A stretch of DNA of 64,000 bases from Monodelphis domestica (GCF_027887165.1 NC_077234.1:167496210-167560209); one strand, 5' to 3'; positions 24,048-37,655 are shown, counted from the first letter of the stretch. A program made the numbers and translations. The notes: a model not told the origin generated them from the sequence alone.

Positions 24048-25210
24048 CCAATAATTCTTAAATCATTTCTCCTTTGTTTTCTAACTCAGATGTTTTTCAT
24101 AGTAGATACCTTCCAGTTTCTTCTTTTTTTAACTTTTGATTTTGTTTTAATATTTCTTCTTGTTTCATGGAGTCATTCCTACTTGGTCCCTTCTAATTTT
24201 CATGCATACTTGGATAATGTATCTCTTATCAGTTGTTAATTCCCTTTCCAATTTTTTATTTGGATCTTAAACTTCCTTATTATCATATCTTTTTATGTTG
24301 GGGCTCTTGTTACACCTTGCTCATTCTTTCAGTCTTAATACTCACTATGAACTTCGTGTTGTGTTTAGGTGCGGAAGATTTCTGGAGGGAATATCAGGAC
24401 CATGGTTAGTCCTATTGTTTGTCCTCTTGGATCATGCATTCTTGGTATATTGACTTAAAATATTCAAGGACTTCAGGGAAGGGATATTCAAGCTTTCAGT
24501 GGACTTGAAGTAGTCTGACCCAGGGCAAAATCTGAGGGTCTTACATTTTTAAATTCCTGATTTGGGTTTTGATCTGAGAAATATAACTATGGGCTTGTCC
24601 CTAGTTGGAGCACCAGTAGAATGTTGCTAAATTCAACCACTACTGCTATGGTGACAGGACTTCATACTCCCCTTTGGTCTGGGCATCTGTTCTGACTGCT
24701 GCAGGGATTAGAGGGCCATACAGTAGATGTCTCCTGCTATACTTACTTGCTCCTTCATCAGTATGCAGCCCTGGGCCTGTGATATTTTCTTGCTCTTTAC
24801 TATTACTCCTCAAAGCTAGTCCTCTCTAACATAGGATTTATGAGTCAGCTTTGTGGTATGAGTGACAGAATTGCCAATAGGAACCTGTTCTTACTTCCTG
24901 AATAATATCTGCTCCCTCTGTCTCAGAAATTGGACCTCTTTTTACCCTGGCTCAGAGTGATGGACAAGTACTCTTTCAATCTCTGTGTTGGAAGTTTTAA
25001 TGAAGTATATTCCTGGCTAGACTAAGTGCACTTTTTCCACAGACTTCTTTGTCTCCCTAAACCAGCTTAGGCTGGAAAAAATCTCTCACTGATTATTTTC
25101 TTGGATTTCCCAATCAGAATTCATTCTGGTGCTTTTTCTATGTCTTTGTGGAATAGTTGTGTGGGGCAGCTAGAGTGTACTGCTTCCTCCTCCCCCCGCC
25201 ATCTTGGCTA
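24048..25210 (-). mobile_element. L1 5' UTR and ORF1 start, 5' end intact
   Basis: The minus strand begins at about 25210 with agccaagatggcg, the usual L1 5' start, followed by a GC-richer 5' UTR (about 24.4-25.2 kb) and T-rich (+ strand view) ORF1-like sequence down to the LTR. The ORF2 part is absent here. Confidence 0.65.
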
Positions 25211-25969
25211 ATCTCTCTCTAATGGATTCTTTTCAGATAAAAATCACCTGGCATGAATTAATAGGAAAGTAATTAAACTAAAAGAGAACATCAAAGCAAC
25301 AGTAATAAGTTGACTTATTTATTAAACATTCTTAGTGTCCATACCTAGGTATCTGCTGCCATTATATTTAGTTCTAGGAAAGACTAATGTTGGCTCCTTA
25401 TTAACCATTTTATCACCATATGATCATACAAATAACATCCATAAAATCAGCCAAGTTGGGAGATTTGGAAATTAGTGACCCCTTCCAGTTGTGTTGTACT
25501 TACTGAAATGGGGTCTGTGGGGTAAGGAGTTCTAGGCAGCTACCAAAATAGTAATTGCAGGCTAGGGAATGCAGAACTTCCTGACCTGAGAACTGATCAC
25601 AAAGATCTTATGCTATACTTTGCAACATCACCAAGAAAGTCTGCCTGGAACATCAGAACTCCAGATGCCATGTTTTCTTCCCCTTTCTCCTCAGAAAGCC
25701 CCAATGCTCTCTGATTTCATACATCATTCATTGTGATACTTTCCCCAGGACTTTTCTAAACCTCCTGCTTTTGGAGACTTCTATAAACTCACCCACAGCC
25801 TTCTGATATGTTTAGCTTCTAGGTAAACATGGAGGGATTGGTATCTGGACATTTTTTCTTATATGGATAAATGTGAAGTCCTATTCTCCAGGTCAGGAAG
25901 ATATAAGGGTCTAACAGTATTCATAGGATTAGATATACCAAATTTAGTATGAAGTAAGTGATAGTGTCA
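25211..25969. other. Unassigned intergenic sequence
   Basis: Nothing recognised with confidence. Confidence 0.35.
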
Positions 25970-26949
25970 TGCTATCTTAAAGTCTTTTGGGGGAACATAT
26001 GTCCCCTTTTGGGTGTGAGATTTAAAATGGTTGAGGTCTTAAACTGTAGTGATTAAAATAGTGGAAAGATATAAATTGTGATAGATATAAGAGAGGGTGA
26101 GGTAATTTGACCACAGAAATATGTTTCACTACAGTGTCTTGGTTTTTAAACCAAATATAAGGTGGTCGCCAGGGAAATATTCCCAATTATTCAAATACCC
26201 AAGTCAACTGGGTTTTATAGAGATTTTTAATTAACAATATAATGAGTAATCAAAGAAAAAGAGAGAGAGTAAGAAAAGAATCAGTTTTTTAACACTCACC
26301 ACAAGGTCTGTCTAAGTAAGGATTTCTAATGACACCAGGCCAGCAGCATCTCAGCTGCTTTCACCAGCTCCCTCCTCCATCTGAATGTTTCAGAATCAGT
26401 CTCCTCAGAATGAATCTCTCCAATCTGAATGTTTCAGAATGACTTTCCAGCTCTTCCCTGAGCTCATATTTTTAAGGGCAAAATCTTCTCTGTCACCTCC
26501 CCTAAGTCCTTACATCTACCAATCACTGTAGATGTTTCTAAAGGACCGCCCATTTTGAATTCACAGCTGAGTAGTTTTAATCTCTTTTAGTAAATCAGGA
26601 AAAAAATGCTACTGTGTCGACAAATTTCATTAGAAAAAAACCTCTGAATAAGTTATCATCCTTTTAGGTTTAAGTAGTTTACAAGTTTCCCCACCTTTAT
26701 AGGTACTTAGTATCCCATGGTATCAATTCTAAAACAGTCATGACTCAAAGAACTTCCTGTCCCTTCCATAAGCATGGATCAAAGTACTTCCATTGTTCTC
26801 AAGGAGCTCTCTGTCCTAAAGCAGTCCTAAGTAGGGTGGAGTAGGGATATTCCCAGGGCAAGGAGCCCCCACACTCAAGTAGAGTTCTCACCATCTGCTA
26901 GGGAATTTTTTTTAAGTAGAAGATTCCCCAATGGGGGAAACCCCTAACA
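25970..26949 (-). mobile_element. Probable solo LTR of an endogenous retrovirus
   Basis: On the minus strand the unit starts TGTTAGGGG (at 26949) and the best opposite end is TGCTATC at 25970 (+ strand view). Immediate flanks gtca/ttca agree in 3 of 4 bases. L2 3'-end sequence starts directly beyond 26949. The unit has LTR-like composition and I recall similar marsupial LTRs. It contains an internal near-duplicate (atctgaatgtttcagaat at about 26379 and 26420). The left boundary is uncertain. Confidence 0.45.
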
Positions 26950-26954
26950 TTCAT

Positions 26955-27078
26955 AAGTCTGAGAAATTTTGAGGTTTACATGGGGACAGGAACTATTTCA
27001 TTTTTTCTTGTATTCCCAGAGTCTAGCAAAATTTTTAGATATAGTACCTAACAAATCTTTAAATGAATTGAATATGAT
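26955..27078 (+). mobile_element. L2 3' end
   Basis: gacaggaactatttcatttt, cttgtattcccagagtctag and tacctaacaaatctttaaat follow the L2 3' UTR order. Confidence 0.55.
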
Positions 27079-27445
27079 GGTTATCCCCAGGTACTTGAAG
27101 GGACTTCCTGTGGAAGAAGGATTTAGCACTTTTTTTTTTCACTCCAGAAAACAGAACTAGGAGTAAAATGTAGCAGGGGTGGCTAGGCTGATTTTGGTTC
27201 AAAGTAAGGAGGGAAAATCCAGTAATTAGAGATATACAAAATTCAAACAGATTAACCTGAAAGGTAGTCCTTTCCTTATCACTTGAGGCTTTAATAAAAT
27301 CTTAGATGATAGATAAGAGATTTATATTCAAATATGAAACAGTAAATAGCCTTTTAGATTTCATTCAACTATTAGTTTATAATTTTTGTAACAAATTTAA
27401 TCATGTGATATGAAAAATTTCAATCTTTTTCATGAGGTCTCAATA
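27079..27445. other. Unassigned intergenic sequence
   Basis: Nothing recognised. Confidence 0.35.
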
Positions 27446-27888
27446 CTATTTTCCCAATTACATGTAAAAACAATTTTAACATTAGGTTTCTTTTGAAATT
27501 TGGAGTTCCAGATTCTCTTTCTCTTTCTCTCTCCCTCCTTACCTCAGAGACAGTAAGCAATTTGATATAGGTTATTTATGTACAATCATGCAAAACACAT
27601 TTCCATATAAATCTGATTGCAGAAAAAAATAGTTTTTAAAAAGACTCATGAATAAAATAAAAGTAAAAATACTATGTTTCAAACTGTATTTAGATTCCCT
27701 CAGTTCTTTCTCTGGAGATGAATAGTGTTTTTCATCATGGTTCTTTGGAATTGTTTTGGATTATTATATTGCTGAGAATAACTAAGCTGTTCATTGTTGA
27801 TCATCATACAATATTTCTGTAACTGTGTACCATGTTCTCCTGGTTCTACTCTTTTCACTTTGCATCAGATCATGTAAGTTTTTTCAAG
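27446..27888 (-). mobile_element. L1 3' UTR fragment
   Basis: The reverse complement runs through the older marsupial L1 3' end. Markers on the + strand are caattacatgtaaaaacaa, tcagttctttctctggagat and gttctcctggttctactctt. Confidence 0.7.
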
Positions 27889-30283
27889 TGAAAAAGTTCA
27901 AACTTAAAGGGCTAGTTCACACATTGTCCTTATAAAAGCAAATAAAGGAGATTAAAGAATTGTTTTCATCATGTGTCTGGGGACAACAAGAAATCTAATT
28001 ATTATGTGACACTTTATCATCTCACCTGGCAGCACACAAAACAAGTCTGAAACAAAGAGTCATGTAGATAACTGCATCTTAGGTACCATAATAAGTTTCA
28101 GGGGATGATGAAGCAAAAGAAAAATACTTTGAAAACTTGATGAGATGGATGTTACAACTTAAATAAGCCTATTCCACGTTACCTTGTAGAAGTCATTAAA
28201 GGAGGATAATAAAAACTATGCTGGAAAATATGAATCAGGATTAAGAGGTAAATGATATCACAATTTTGTAGACACACACTTGTATATCACAAAACATTTC
28301 CCTTAAAAAGAAAATAGGAAAATGCTAATCCCAGCAAAGAGTAAATCATATAAAAATGAAATTGACGACATCTTAACAGACAGATGACAAAGTATTGATT
28401 AATGAAGTAATACATATTTCAGAATCTTTCTATCTGCAGCTTGATCAAAAATTGGGCAGAAGCAAAGTAAAAAATCAATACCAATTTCTAGGAAAGTATA
28501 AAGATAAGACACCTTGAAATAAATAAAATAAATTAATTAAATAAATTGGAAATAAATAAATTAAAGTGGAAATAAATAAATTTAAAAAGAAATGAAATGC
28601 TTAGGCCCATTTGATCTGTTTATAAAGATACTAAAAAACCATACACCAATGAAAGGAATGAAAAAGTCCAGGAAATAACATTATTATGATTTATAATATA
28701 ATCAACATGAATAATATACTACTAATAACATATGCTAAATATGTCATGGGACAACATTCATGAAGTATTCAAACACTCATGTACAACATTGCATAAAAGG
28801 AAGACTGAAGATTAAGAAAAACATTACTGAAAGTTGGTGATGGAGTCCTAGACAAGTTATCCTCATAGTGACCCAGGTAACTTTCTAAGCATATAAATAA
28901 AAAGAGTGATTTCACGTCTGTATTGATTGTGTTTCCTTACTTTGATGCAATGATAAAATCACAGACTAAGGTTGTTACTTCCTGTGAAAATAGGATAATT
29001 TTCTTGTTCCTGTACTTTTTTCCTTATTGAGGAAAAATCGCCTCCAGCTAGATTGTGAGCTCCTTGAGGGCAGGAATTGCCTTTTGTCTCCTTTTTTAAC
29101 CTCAGTCCCTGGAACATAGTTTGACTAAAAAAAATTACTGGTTGAAAGATGAGAATGTAAGCTATTTTCTGATTAAACTATAAGGGGAAAATTCAGGTCT
29201 TGCGAGATGATTTTCTACCTCAGCTGACTGAGAGGTAATGAAGACATGACTGCTTTATGTCAAATGTTTGCTAATTTTTTAAATAATTTCATTTGATAGA
29301 AGAAAACAAAATATTTATTAGACAACTAAAAGAAAGAGCAAGCTGTCTGTAATAGAAATTAATATTTTGCCTTACATTCATCTTTTTCTGTCCTACTCTG
29401 TTTATTGGAGTACTTGTTTTGTTTTGTGTTTAAGTTCGATATTTAAAAAAAAAACAATGGAAAAATATGTTTAAGGAAGTTGCAGGATATTACTAAAAAT
29501 AACTTGCAAGAGAAATCACATAAGACAGGATCACAAACATTTAGTATAGGAAAAAACATGATATGGTGGATTGCCCTTGGAATCATGGGATTTATGTAGA
29601 ATCTGAGCTATGCCAATTGTTACCTTCTTGACTTTAGGTGAGACCCTTGATCTCTCTGTCCCTTGGTTTCTTTACCTGTCGATTTTGAGGATAGGAATAA
29701 AAAGCTTCTACTATCCCTTCTAGCTCTAAATATATGTATCTTATTTTCTTATTGAGGAATTATTCTAATATTTTTTAAAAATGGAGAGCAGGGAGAGACT
29801 TCTTTTGTTAGGGAGAAAAAACAAGTAGATAACCAGAGTGATTCCCTGGTTTCCCCCCAGATTGTAAAAAAGGAAACAGAAGGTCTCTTAAGTGCATTTA
29901 ATATTTTAATGTGGGTATGGACACAGGCTAAAAAGACATAGAGAGAGAGAAATCCATATAATTGGAAAGAAGGACTACACATAAAATGATGAGAAAGGAT
30001 CGGAATCTCACTATTAATTGTGATTATGTTGTAAATGCTTTATAATTCTTAGGTAATTTTTAGGTACTACTATTAGTTGTTATTCTATTTTGCCTTTATG
30101 TAAGGCTTTCTTCTTGAAAACTAATTTATATGTTTTGCCAAAATGCCTTCATTTTTCAGGCTTTGTTTAAAGTTCATAGTCAGTGGATTAATGAACAAAA
30201 TAATTTCCAACTTTCTATCTATTCAGGAAAATTCATAGTTGACATATAAACATATATTTATACATATGTGTCCACATACACAT
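27889..30283. other. Mostly unassigned sequence with L2 and MIR traces
   Basis: An L2 3' end (gattgtgagctccttgaggg at 29052, to about 29150) and a MIR (about 29590-29735, ctctgtcccttggtttcttt) are recognised. The 28490-28580 stretch is rich in aaat tandem units. No gene is seen. Confidence 0.5.
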
Positions 30284-32600
30284 ATTCCAGTTCCTTGCCA
30301 CCACAAAGAGAGTTGTTATAAATATTTCACAGCTTAGAGTTTCTTTTCCTTTTTCCTTAATCAATTTGGAAAATAAACCTAATAGTGGTATTGTTGTCAA
30401 AAGATATACATAGTTTTCAAACTCTTTGAATATAATTCCAGATTGTTCTGCAAAGTGATTGAATTAGTTCATAGTTCCATCAATAGTGTATTAATGTCCC
30501 CAGTTTTCTACATGTTCTCCAATATTTGTCATTTTATCTTTTTATTATTTTAGCCAATTTGATAGGTATAGGAATATCTCAGAGTGGTTTTGATTTTCAT
30601 TTCTCTAACCAATAATGATTTGGAGCATTTCCATATAGTTATGTATAACTTTCATTTATTCATCCAAAATTATTAATATCTTTTGACCATTTATCAATTG
30701 GGAAAAGACTCATTATTTTATACTTGACAAGTTCACTCTGTCTATAAAATCTTTCTCCTAACTTACTCCTTTCCTTTTAATCTTGGCTGTATTAATTTTA
30801 TTTGTGCAAAATCTTTTCAATTTAATGTATTCAAAATTACTCATTTTATATTTCGCAATCCTTTCTACCTCTTGTTTATTCATTAACATTTCTCCTATCT
30901 ATAAATATGATAGGTAATGTGTTCCCTATTCTTCTAATTTGCTTATGATATCTCCCTTTATGTTTAGATCCTGTATCCATTTTGATCCTATCTTGGTAAA
31001 TGGTATAAAGTATTGGTCTATATCTAATTACTGCCAGACTGCTTTCCAGTTTTCTCACCAATTTTTTTTCCAAATAGTGAGTGCTTATTCCAAAAATCTT
31101 TGCTCAACATAAGGTTACTGTAATATTTTACAACTTCTTGTTATATATCTGTCCTGTTCCATTGCTCTGTAAAAGAAAAATACTGGGAAATAACCTTCTG
31201 AGCAAAACTGACTTTATTGTGATAGCTGCAGTTATCAATGTCAGTCTCCAGACTCACCCAGCACAGCCTGAGAGATCCTGAGCTCATCAGTTGACTGCCA
31301 TTTATACTTTCTGCAGAAGAGCTAGATTATACAAATTTAGCTCTGGGGATGTCCTTCTTGTGGAGGTTGGTCTTCCCTTGGAGACAGGGCACCCTACCTT
31401 CTGTGAGCCATCTGCCCATATATTATGATGTACAGACATCCAAGGACATTCTGTGGTTTCTTCAAAGCTAAAAAGAGATATTATGAACCTACAACCTTTG
31501 AAACATCTGGACATATTCCAAGGCACTGAAGGCATACTCAAACTCTCTTTGGCATGGATATCTATGAGAAATTGCATTAAGTATTTAAGTATATGTGTTT
31601 AAGTATACTTTGATTATTGAGTACTGATTCTCATACATAATTACCCATTTAATCTTCATCGCTGGGACTATTGCTTACTACAGTTATAACTTATCACTAT
31701 AATGCTAAGTGCCAAATAAGATAAGATTATATGTGGGGGATATAAATCGGCATACAATTGGGCTGCTTGAATAAGTTATCCTTTACAGATCTACTTTTCC
31801 ATTTCTTAGGCAGAACCAGAGAATTTTGGTCATTATTGCTTTATAATAGATTTCAAATTCTGATACTTCTAACTATCCTTCCTTTTTATTTTTTCATTAA
31901 TTCTTTTGATATACTTGATCTTTTGTTTTTACAAATGAATTTTGTTATGATTTTTCAAGTTAAATAAAATATTTTTGATAATTTAATTTGGATGTCATTG
32001 AATAAGTTTAAATAGGATTGTCATTTTAATTATATTGGCTCTGCCCACTCATGAACAATTCATATTTTTCCAATTATTTAAATCTATCTTTGTGTAAAAT
32101 GTTTCATAATTATGTTCATATTGTTTCTGAATTTGTTTATACTTTATTCTACCTATGGTTAGTTTATATGGATTATTTCTTGCTTTCTATTATTATTGTT
32201 GGTGATATATAGAAATGGTTATTAATTTCTGTGGGTTTGTTTTATATCCTGTTACTGTGATAAAATTTTTAATAGTTTCTACTAATTTTAGTTGAATTGG
32301 TAGAAATATATATGTGTATATGTATAAATATGTCATCATATCATCTGCAAAAAGAGATTATTTTATTAACTCTTTGCCAATTCTTAGTCCTCCAATTTTT
32401 CTTCTCTTATTGCTAATACTAGAATTTCTAATAACAACATTAAATAATATTGGTGATAGGCATCCTTATATCACTCCTGACCTTAGAGGGAAGATTTCTA
32501 ATTTATCCCCATTATAAATGATGTTTGATATTGGTTTTAAGTATTTACTTATTATTCTCCAGAAAAATCCATTCATACCCATGCTTTCAATTTTTTTTTT
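30284..32600 (-). mobile_element. L1 ORF2, split by a solo LTR
   Basis: Long minus-strand L1. The C-terminal ORF2 region starts at about 30284 (ccttgccaccacaaagagag), and the segment with gaattagttcatagttccat and aggtataggaatatctcaga follows. After the LTR the RT-domain region resumes (ttccatttcttaggcagaac at 31800; atcatctgcaaaaagagatt at 32339; aatattggtgataggcatcc at 32447). The sequence has many stops; an old copy. Confidence 0.8.
31168..31787 (-). mobile_element. Solo LTR of an endogenous retrovirus, inside L1
   Basis: The 620-bp unit has TGTAAA/TTTACA inverted ends. The 4-bp target duplication has one mismatch (GCTC at 31164-31167, GATC at 31788-31791). Read on the minus strand, a TATAAA box (about 31290-31300) precedes an AATAAA signal (about 31219-31224) near the 3' end, as in a U3-R-U5 layout. 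L1 ORF2 resumes exactly outside. The size of the duplication suggests ERV1. There is no internal region; a fossil younger than its host L1. Confidence 0.8.
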
Positions 32601-33240
32601 CTGACTTTGCCTATATGCTGAAGTATGGCTCCATTCTTAGGGTAAAGAGAGTACCATCCCGAGCACGTACTATGATTTATTCCAGTGCCTGAGTTTGGCC
32701 AGTCTGTCTTGAGTCCGAGATTGAATAATCCCGAAAGATGGACTTACTGGCCTGCTGTGACGACATTTGTGCTGGGTCACATTGGGTTCTACCCTTTCCC
32801 ACTGAGGCTAGACCTTGTTGGGCTAAGTTCCTCTCTCTGTTGCCCATTGATGGGTTGTACCTAGACTCTGCTATGGCTAGACTGTGCTGGACTGCACTTT
32901 TCCCACTGCTGGCACTCTATTACATTGGTTTCCACTTTCTTCTTCCTAAGGTTAGACTAAGCCCATCTGTGTCTTTCCCCAGCTCCTTGCACTGCATCAT
33001 TCTGCTCCAGCTTGCCTCACTCACCATTGCCTCCTCCTCCCGTAGTGATATCAACCCTTCCTACTATCCCTCCACACTGTTCTGGACTGGACCACTGCAT
33101 CACCCTGTTTTCTGTTGGTTCCACCTCTCCAGGATTTGTTTTGAGGCATTTTAGGATTTTTTTTGTAGTAGGCTAGAGGACAGTTGGCAAGGTCTGAGCA
33201 TTTCTTACTCTTCCATCTTATCTAATAACTAGAAGCTAAA
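32601..33240 (-). mobile_element. L1 5' UTR copy
   Basis: GC-richer sequence typical of L1 5' UTR, ending at a cttccatcttatct block at about 33211-33224, the reverse of an agatgga-type L1 start. The long + strand open frame at 32738-33154 is antisense and has no domain. Confidence 0.55.
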
Positions 33241-33900
33241 CTCAATGTACTTGCTTTTCCACAGCCTCTTTAGGATTTGTCATTTTCCTTTATTGGTTTT
33301 AATTGTTCATTACTTTGTGCTCTAATACTCCTGCCCTGAATATTCTACTACAGGCTTACATGATGAACTAAAGGCTTTAACTGAATCACTGCTGCTCTCC
33401 TCCCAGACATGGAACCATGTAGCTCCATTTTTCAATTTTTTTGCTCAATACACAACTAGGACTCATCCTAACTTCACTCATTACCTCTCCTTTCCTACCT
33501 GGATCCATAACCTGGAACTAGGCAACGGGCAACAGACATGCCAAATGGCATCCATTCCTACACACCGCCCTAACTAATTCAGGGATTCCATGGACTCCTT
33601 CCTTTCCCATATTGTTCTTGCTCTGATTCTGTCTTGACCCTTTTTTCCTTCACCTGAGGGTGGAATATTCTATTGTACCTAGAAGCTCACTAAACTTTTA
33701 GCTAGTCCCTGTTCTGAGGATCAGTAGATCTCTCTGACTATCTTCCTAATTTCCTCTGGCTTCAAAAAATATGACTCATTGATTTTTTTTATTGGCTTTC
33801 TTGATCAGAATTTGGTCCACTGCATTTTAATCATAATGGAAGAGAAATACAAACTGAGCTAGCTAAAAATCTTTCATCTCACTCTGCCATCTTGACTCTA
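33241..33900 (-). mobile_element. Second L1 5' UTR copy in tandem
   Basis: Ends at ctctgccatcttgactct (about 33876-33893), again the reverse of a caagatggc L1 start. The block ttggctttcttgatcagaat before it corresponds to a similar block in the 24-25 kb copy. Confidence 0.55.
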
Positions 33901-34259
33901 TCCTCAAAATTTTATTTTGTAATTAAAATACAGTAAGTACAACTATTCTTTGTATTCTTAGTACCTTTCTGTCAAATCTCTGCCTGTAGTGATATGGGTT
34001 ACAATGGAAAAATCATCAATGGAAGCCTGTTTTCCGTCTTTTTTTCCTTAAATGATATTTCATATTATTTCATATTTCACATACTTCACATAATTTATTA
34101 TAAATTTAATACTAAACAGTAATATAACTAAATATGATTTATAATTTTAGCAGTTAAATTAATAACATATACATGTAGATTTCCTATGTTGCTAGTATTG
34201 GCTGATCTTTAAAGACATAGAATATTTTCAGACAATAATCATTTTCACAAAAGTTCAAG
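33901..34259. other. Unassigned AT-rich sequence
   Basis: Nothing recognised. Confidence 0.35.
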
Positions 34260-35570
34260 GTCAAAGTTTTGCTTTGTTTTCTTTTTTAATTTAAAATATT
34301 TTATTGATGCTCTTCCCCCACATCTTTCAGTGTCCATCAACCCACCTCTCTCTTTCATAAAGTAGAAGCCCTCCTTAATAATAAATATAATGATCAAACA
34401 AAATAAATCAGTATATTGGCCATATCTGTATGAGCAGTCTACCACTTCTCTGCTAGGATGTGAAAATATGTGTCATCATTACTCTCCAAGCCATAACTAA
34501 TTTCTGCATTTAATTAGAGTTCTGAGATCTTACAGGTTCTTTTTTCCTGATATGTTGGCTATCAGGTAATTTATTTTTTTTTCATTCTGCTGACTTTACT
34601 CTTTATTGCTTCATACAAGTTTTTACATGTTTCTATTAATCTGGCATATTATATATTCCTCCTGAAAAATATTAACACATTTAACTTGTTCCACAATTTT
34701 TAGATGATTATCTAATTAATAAGAAGCTATTTTTTCAATTCTTTGCCACAACAAAAGATGTACAAATAGTTTATATATTCTTTCCTACTATCCTGATCTC
34801 CTTGAGGTTACTAGCCTAACAATAATAATATGGCTGAGTCAAATGATATATATTGTTGACTAGAATTCAAAATTGCTTTTCAGTATTCATGTTCCACCAA
34901 TAACATATTCTTTTGTCTATCCCACATATTCCTTCTAAAAATCACTATTTTCTCCTATGGTCATCTTTTCCAATCTGAGGAATATACAGTAGAATATTTA
35001 AATTGTTTTTATTTGAATTTCCCTTATTGTTTAGTGACTTGGAGCACTGTTTAATATGGTTGCCAATAGCTTGCATTTATTCAATTGAATATTATCTGTC
35101 CAAATCTATTGATCATTTATTTATTAGTGAAATAGCTCATTCTTATATTTTTCCATCAGTTTAAAATTTTTATATTATTTATTATTTTATTACATATTAT
35201 ATATATTATATTATTTATAACTATTATAATATTTATATTTCAGAGAAAAAATAGGTGGAGACTTTTTTTTTCATCTGAACTAATCCCTTCCCTTCTAACA
35301 CCAATTATTTTACTCATTAAAAACTTTCCAGTGCTTTGCTATTAAAATGACTTTTATGTTTTATTGTCATCTCTCTCTTTTTTTCCAATAAGAGTTCTTT
35401 CCTTTATCATAAAATACATGATGTATCCTTACTTCTAATCATTTTGGGGGTATTATATAACATTTAATATTTTGATCACATATCCATTTGGAGTTTATCA
35501 TTGCATAAAGTCTTCTTTTAAATCTAATTTTTCCAAATGCCAGCACTTTCTTTTCAAGGTTATCCTTTCT
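34260..35570 (-). mobile_element. L1 ORF2 end and 3' UTR (older type)
   Basis: 3' UTR markers on the + strand: tattttattgatgctcttcc, gtagaagccctccttaataa, cagtctaccacttctctgct. Then the ORF2 end, from the tctttgccacaacaaaagatg block (34741) to about 35570. Heavily diverged. Confidence 0.7.
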
Positions 35571-37590
35571 CTCTGTGTATACTATAGATGTGAGGCTTTT
35601 ATAGAAATGAGAAAGTAGATAGGCAGGAATTATTGGTGTTTTCTTGGCTGCCCTTCTCCTCCACTCCCACCTCTAATAGCATTTTCATTAGCACCACAAT
35701 TTTTATATGCACCCTTCTTTGAGATATGTTGAAAATCAGTCCCTGAGTATTTAAAATTTTGTCTTAATTCAGCAAAGATTTCTTCTGTCTGTATTTGATC
35801 ATGCTCACCCTGTCATGCTGCCTCCATTATTGTAAGAGCTATTGATGCTTCATGTATAGTACAGCACTTCCTGTGGAGGTAGAGTGCAAAGGAGGTCGCT
35901 AATTGTCACTGAGGCCAGAATATTCAAGAAATATCAGCAAATCTGTTCCATTTCATGACTGTTTGCTGTTCTCCTTCTATATTTAATTCATTTTAACATA
36001 TAGACTTGCCTACTATGTTCAAGTGCTGTGCCTAGGAATATAGACAATGAAAAACAATTCCTGTCCTCTGGAACCTTATATTTTACTAATGGGGATAAAA
36101 TATATATGAAGATAAATATACAGCTGCATTTGCAAATATTCTTTGTAACTCCCCGATTCATCTCAACACTATTTCTTTTTCAGATTCACCCCATAAAAAA
36201 ATCCTACACCAATAGTTAAGTTAGTATGTGATGAATTTTTAGACATAGTAATTAGCATATTTCACCAAGTTCCCCCTTTGTTAATCACTTCCAATAGAAG
36301 ATGTTGGGTACATTGGAAAATTCCATCAAGTCTTTCAAGGTACTGAGATACTGGGACTAACTCAAGGCTTAAAGCAGATGTTTAGAAAATGAAAGTTCAC
36401 CCAATTAGTTGGATGTTTCAGTCATTCACTTTATATGATGCCAAATAGAATATCTGGGGGCAGAATGAACAAAACCCATCATTTGTTTTGGTACTTAAGC
36501 CACAAATTGAAATTCAATTTACCTAATAGAGTCACCAAGGTCAGTTAATATAGAGCAGGGGGTAGAAATAGTTTCCTTAGCAATATGTGGGACCATTCTT
36601 TCAAGATTCTTCAAAGATGCCTAGGATATTCAGTCTAGGGAATCATTCCTAGAATCTGGAAATGTTGGTAGATTGGACTCAAAATAACAATTCCAACTAA
36701 ATATCTAGTATTTCCTATTAAAGTCACCCATTTTGTTTTGATGAGTATAGTTTTTTCCCCTTTCTCTGAAACAATAAAAATGACTTTTCCATACTGGTTA
36801 CGAGCTTTATCTGGATTGCTGAATTGTTTCTGAATGAATACTTATATTGCCTAGCCAGAAACTTTTAATGGTTTGGTCAAAGTAAATGTATGTGATAAAC
36901 TGGTAGAAAAAGTTATAGTAAGAATCCTATAAAATCTGTCATAAACACTTTTTATGTCTGTAGTTTGATTTTTGTAAGTTGTATAATCTTATGGAAAAGA
37001 AGTTTATTTCTGTACCATAATCTCTAGTCATAACAGAACTAACGCTTTGTTCACCTTTCTTAATGATGTGAATCCTAGATTTATTGACCAAATATTCAGG
37101 ATTAAACATATTGCCACAGGCTCCAGCATGAGGTTTTTCAGATACCTTCATTTGGTTAAGCCAAGCTTAGCCTGTCATGCTTCTTGCGTTCTTTATACTA
37201 CAGTTAGGTGATATGAAAGAATATAGGGGAGCAGGCATGTTTTAGAGGTTTTTTAATTTTTAAATATTTTTTAAAGATTTGACATGATACATAAATTATG
37301 TTTCTTAAATACTATATGAGTAGATAGGTTCCATTTATGTGGCATAGGTAGGCATGTTAAGCAATTGACAAAAACCACATATATAAGAATAATTTCCATA
37401 ACTAAAGCCATGCTGTATGAATCTATTTTTGACAATTTAATGTGGCATAAAGTATCACTGTTTTTACTTTTACCTATCAGCATCTTGTTAGTTCTATCTT
37501 AAATTATTTATGTTTATCAAATACCTTTAGAGTGGCTCTTTACCCACTAGAAATAGCAATGCAATTAGAAAAAGAAAATCCAGTTTCAAA
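35571..37590. other. Mostly unassigned intergenic sequence
   Basis: An L2-tail-like piece at 36005-36115 (caagtgctgtgcctagg). The 36240-37160 stretch looks unlike its neighbours but carries no motif I can name. Confidence 0.4.
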
Positions 37591-37655
37591 TTCTGACTAT
37601 GCTATTTATTAGTTCTGTGACCTTGGTCAATTCACTTTTATCTTTGTGTTTTTTT
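37590..37655 (+). mobile_element. MIR fragment
   Basis: tattagttctgtgaccttgg and tcaattcacttttatc resemble the MIR core. Confidence 0.45.

Noticed and set aside
32738-33154. A 138-codon open frame on the + strand
   Set aside because: Lies antisense in an L1 5' UTR-like block; low-complexity hydrophobic product without a domain.
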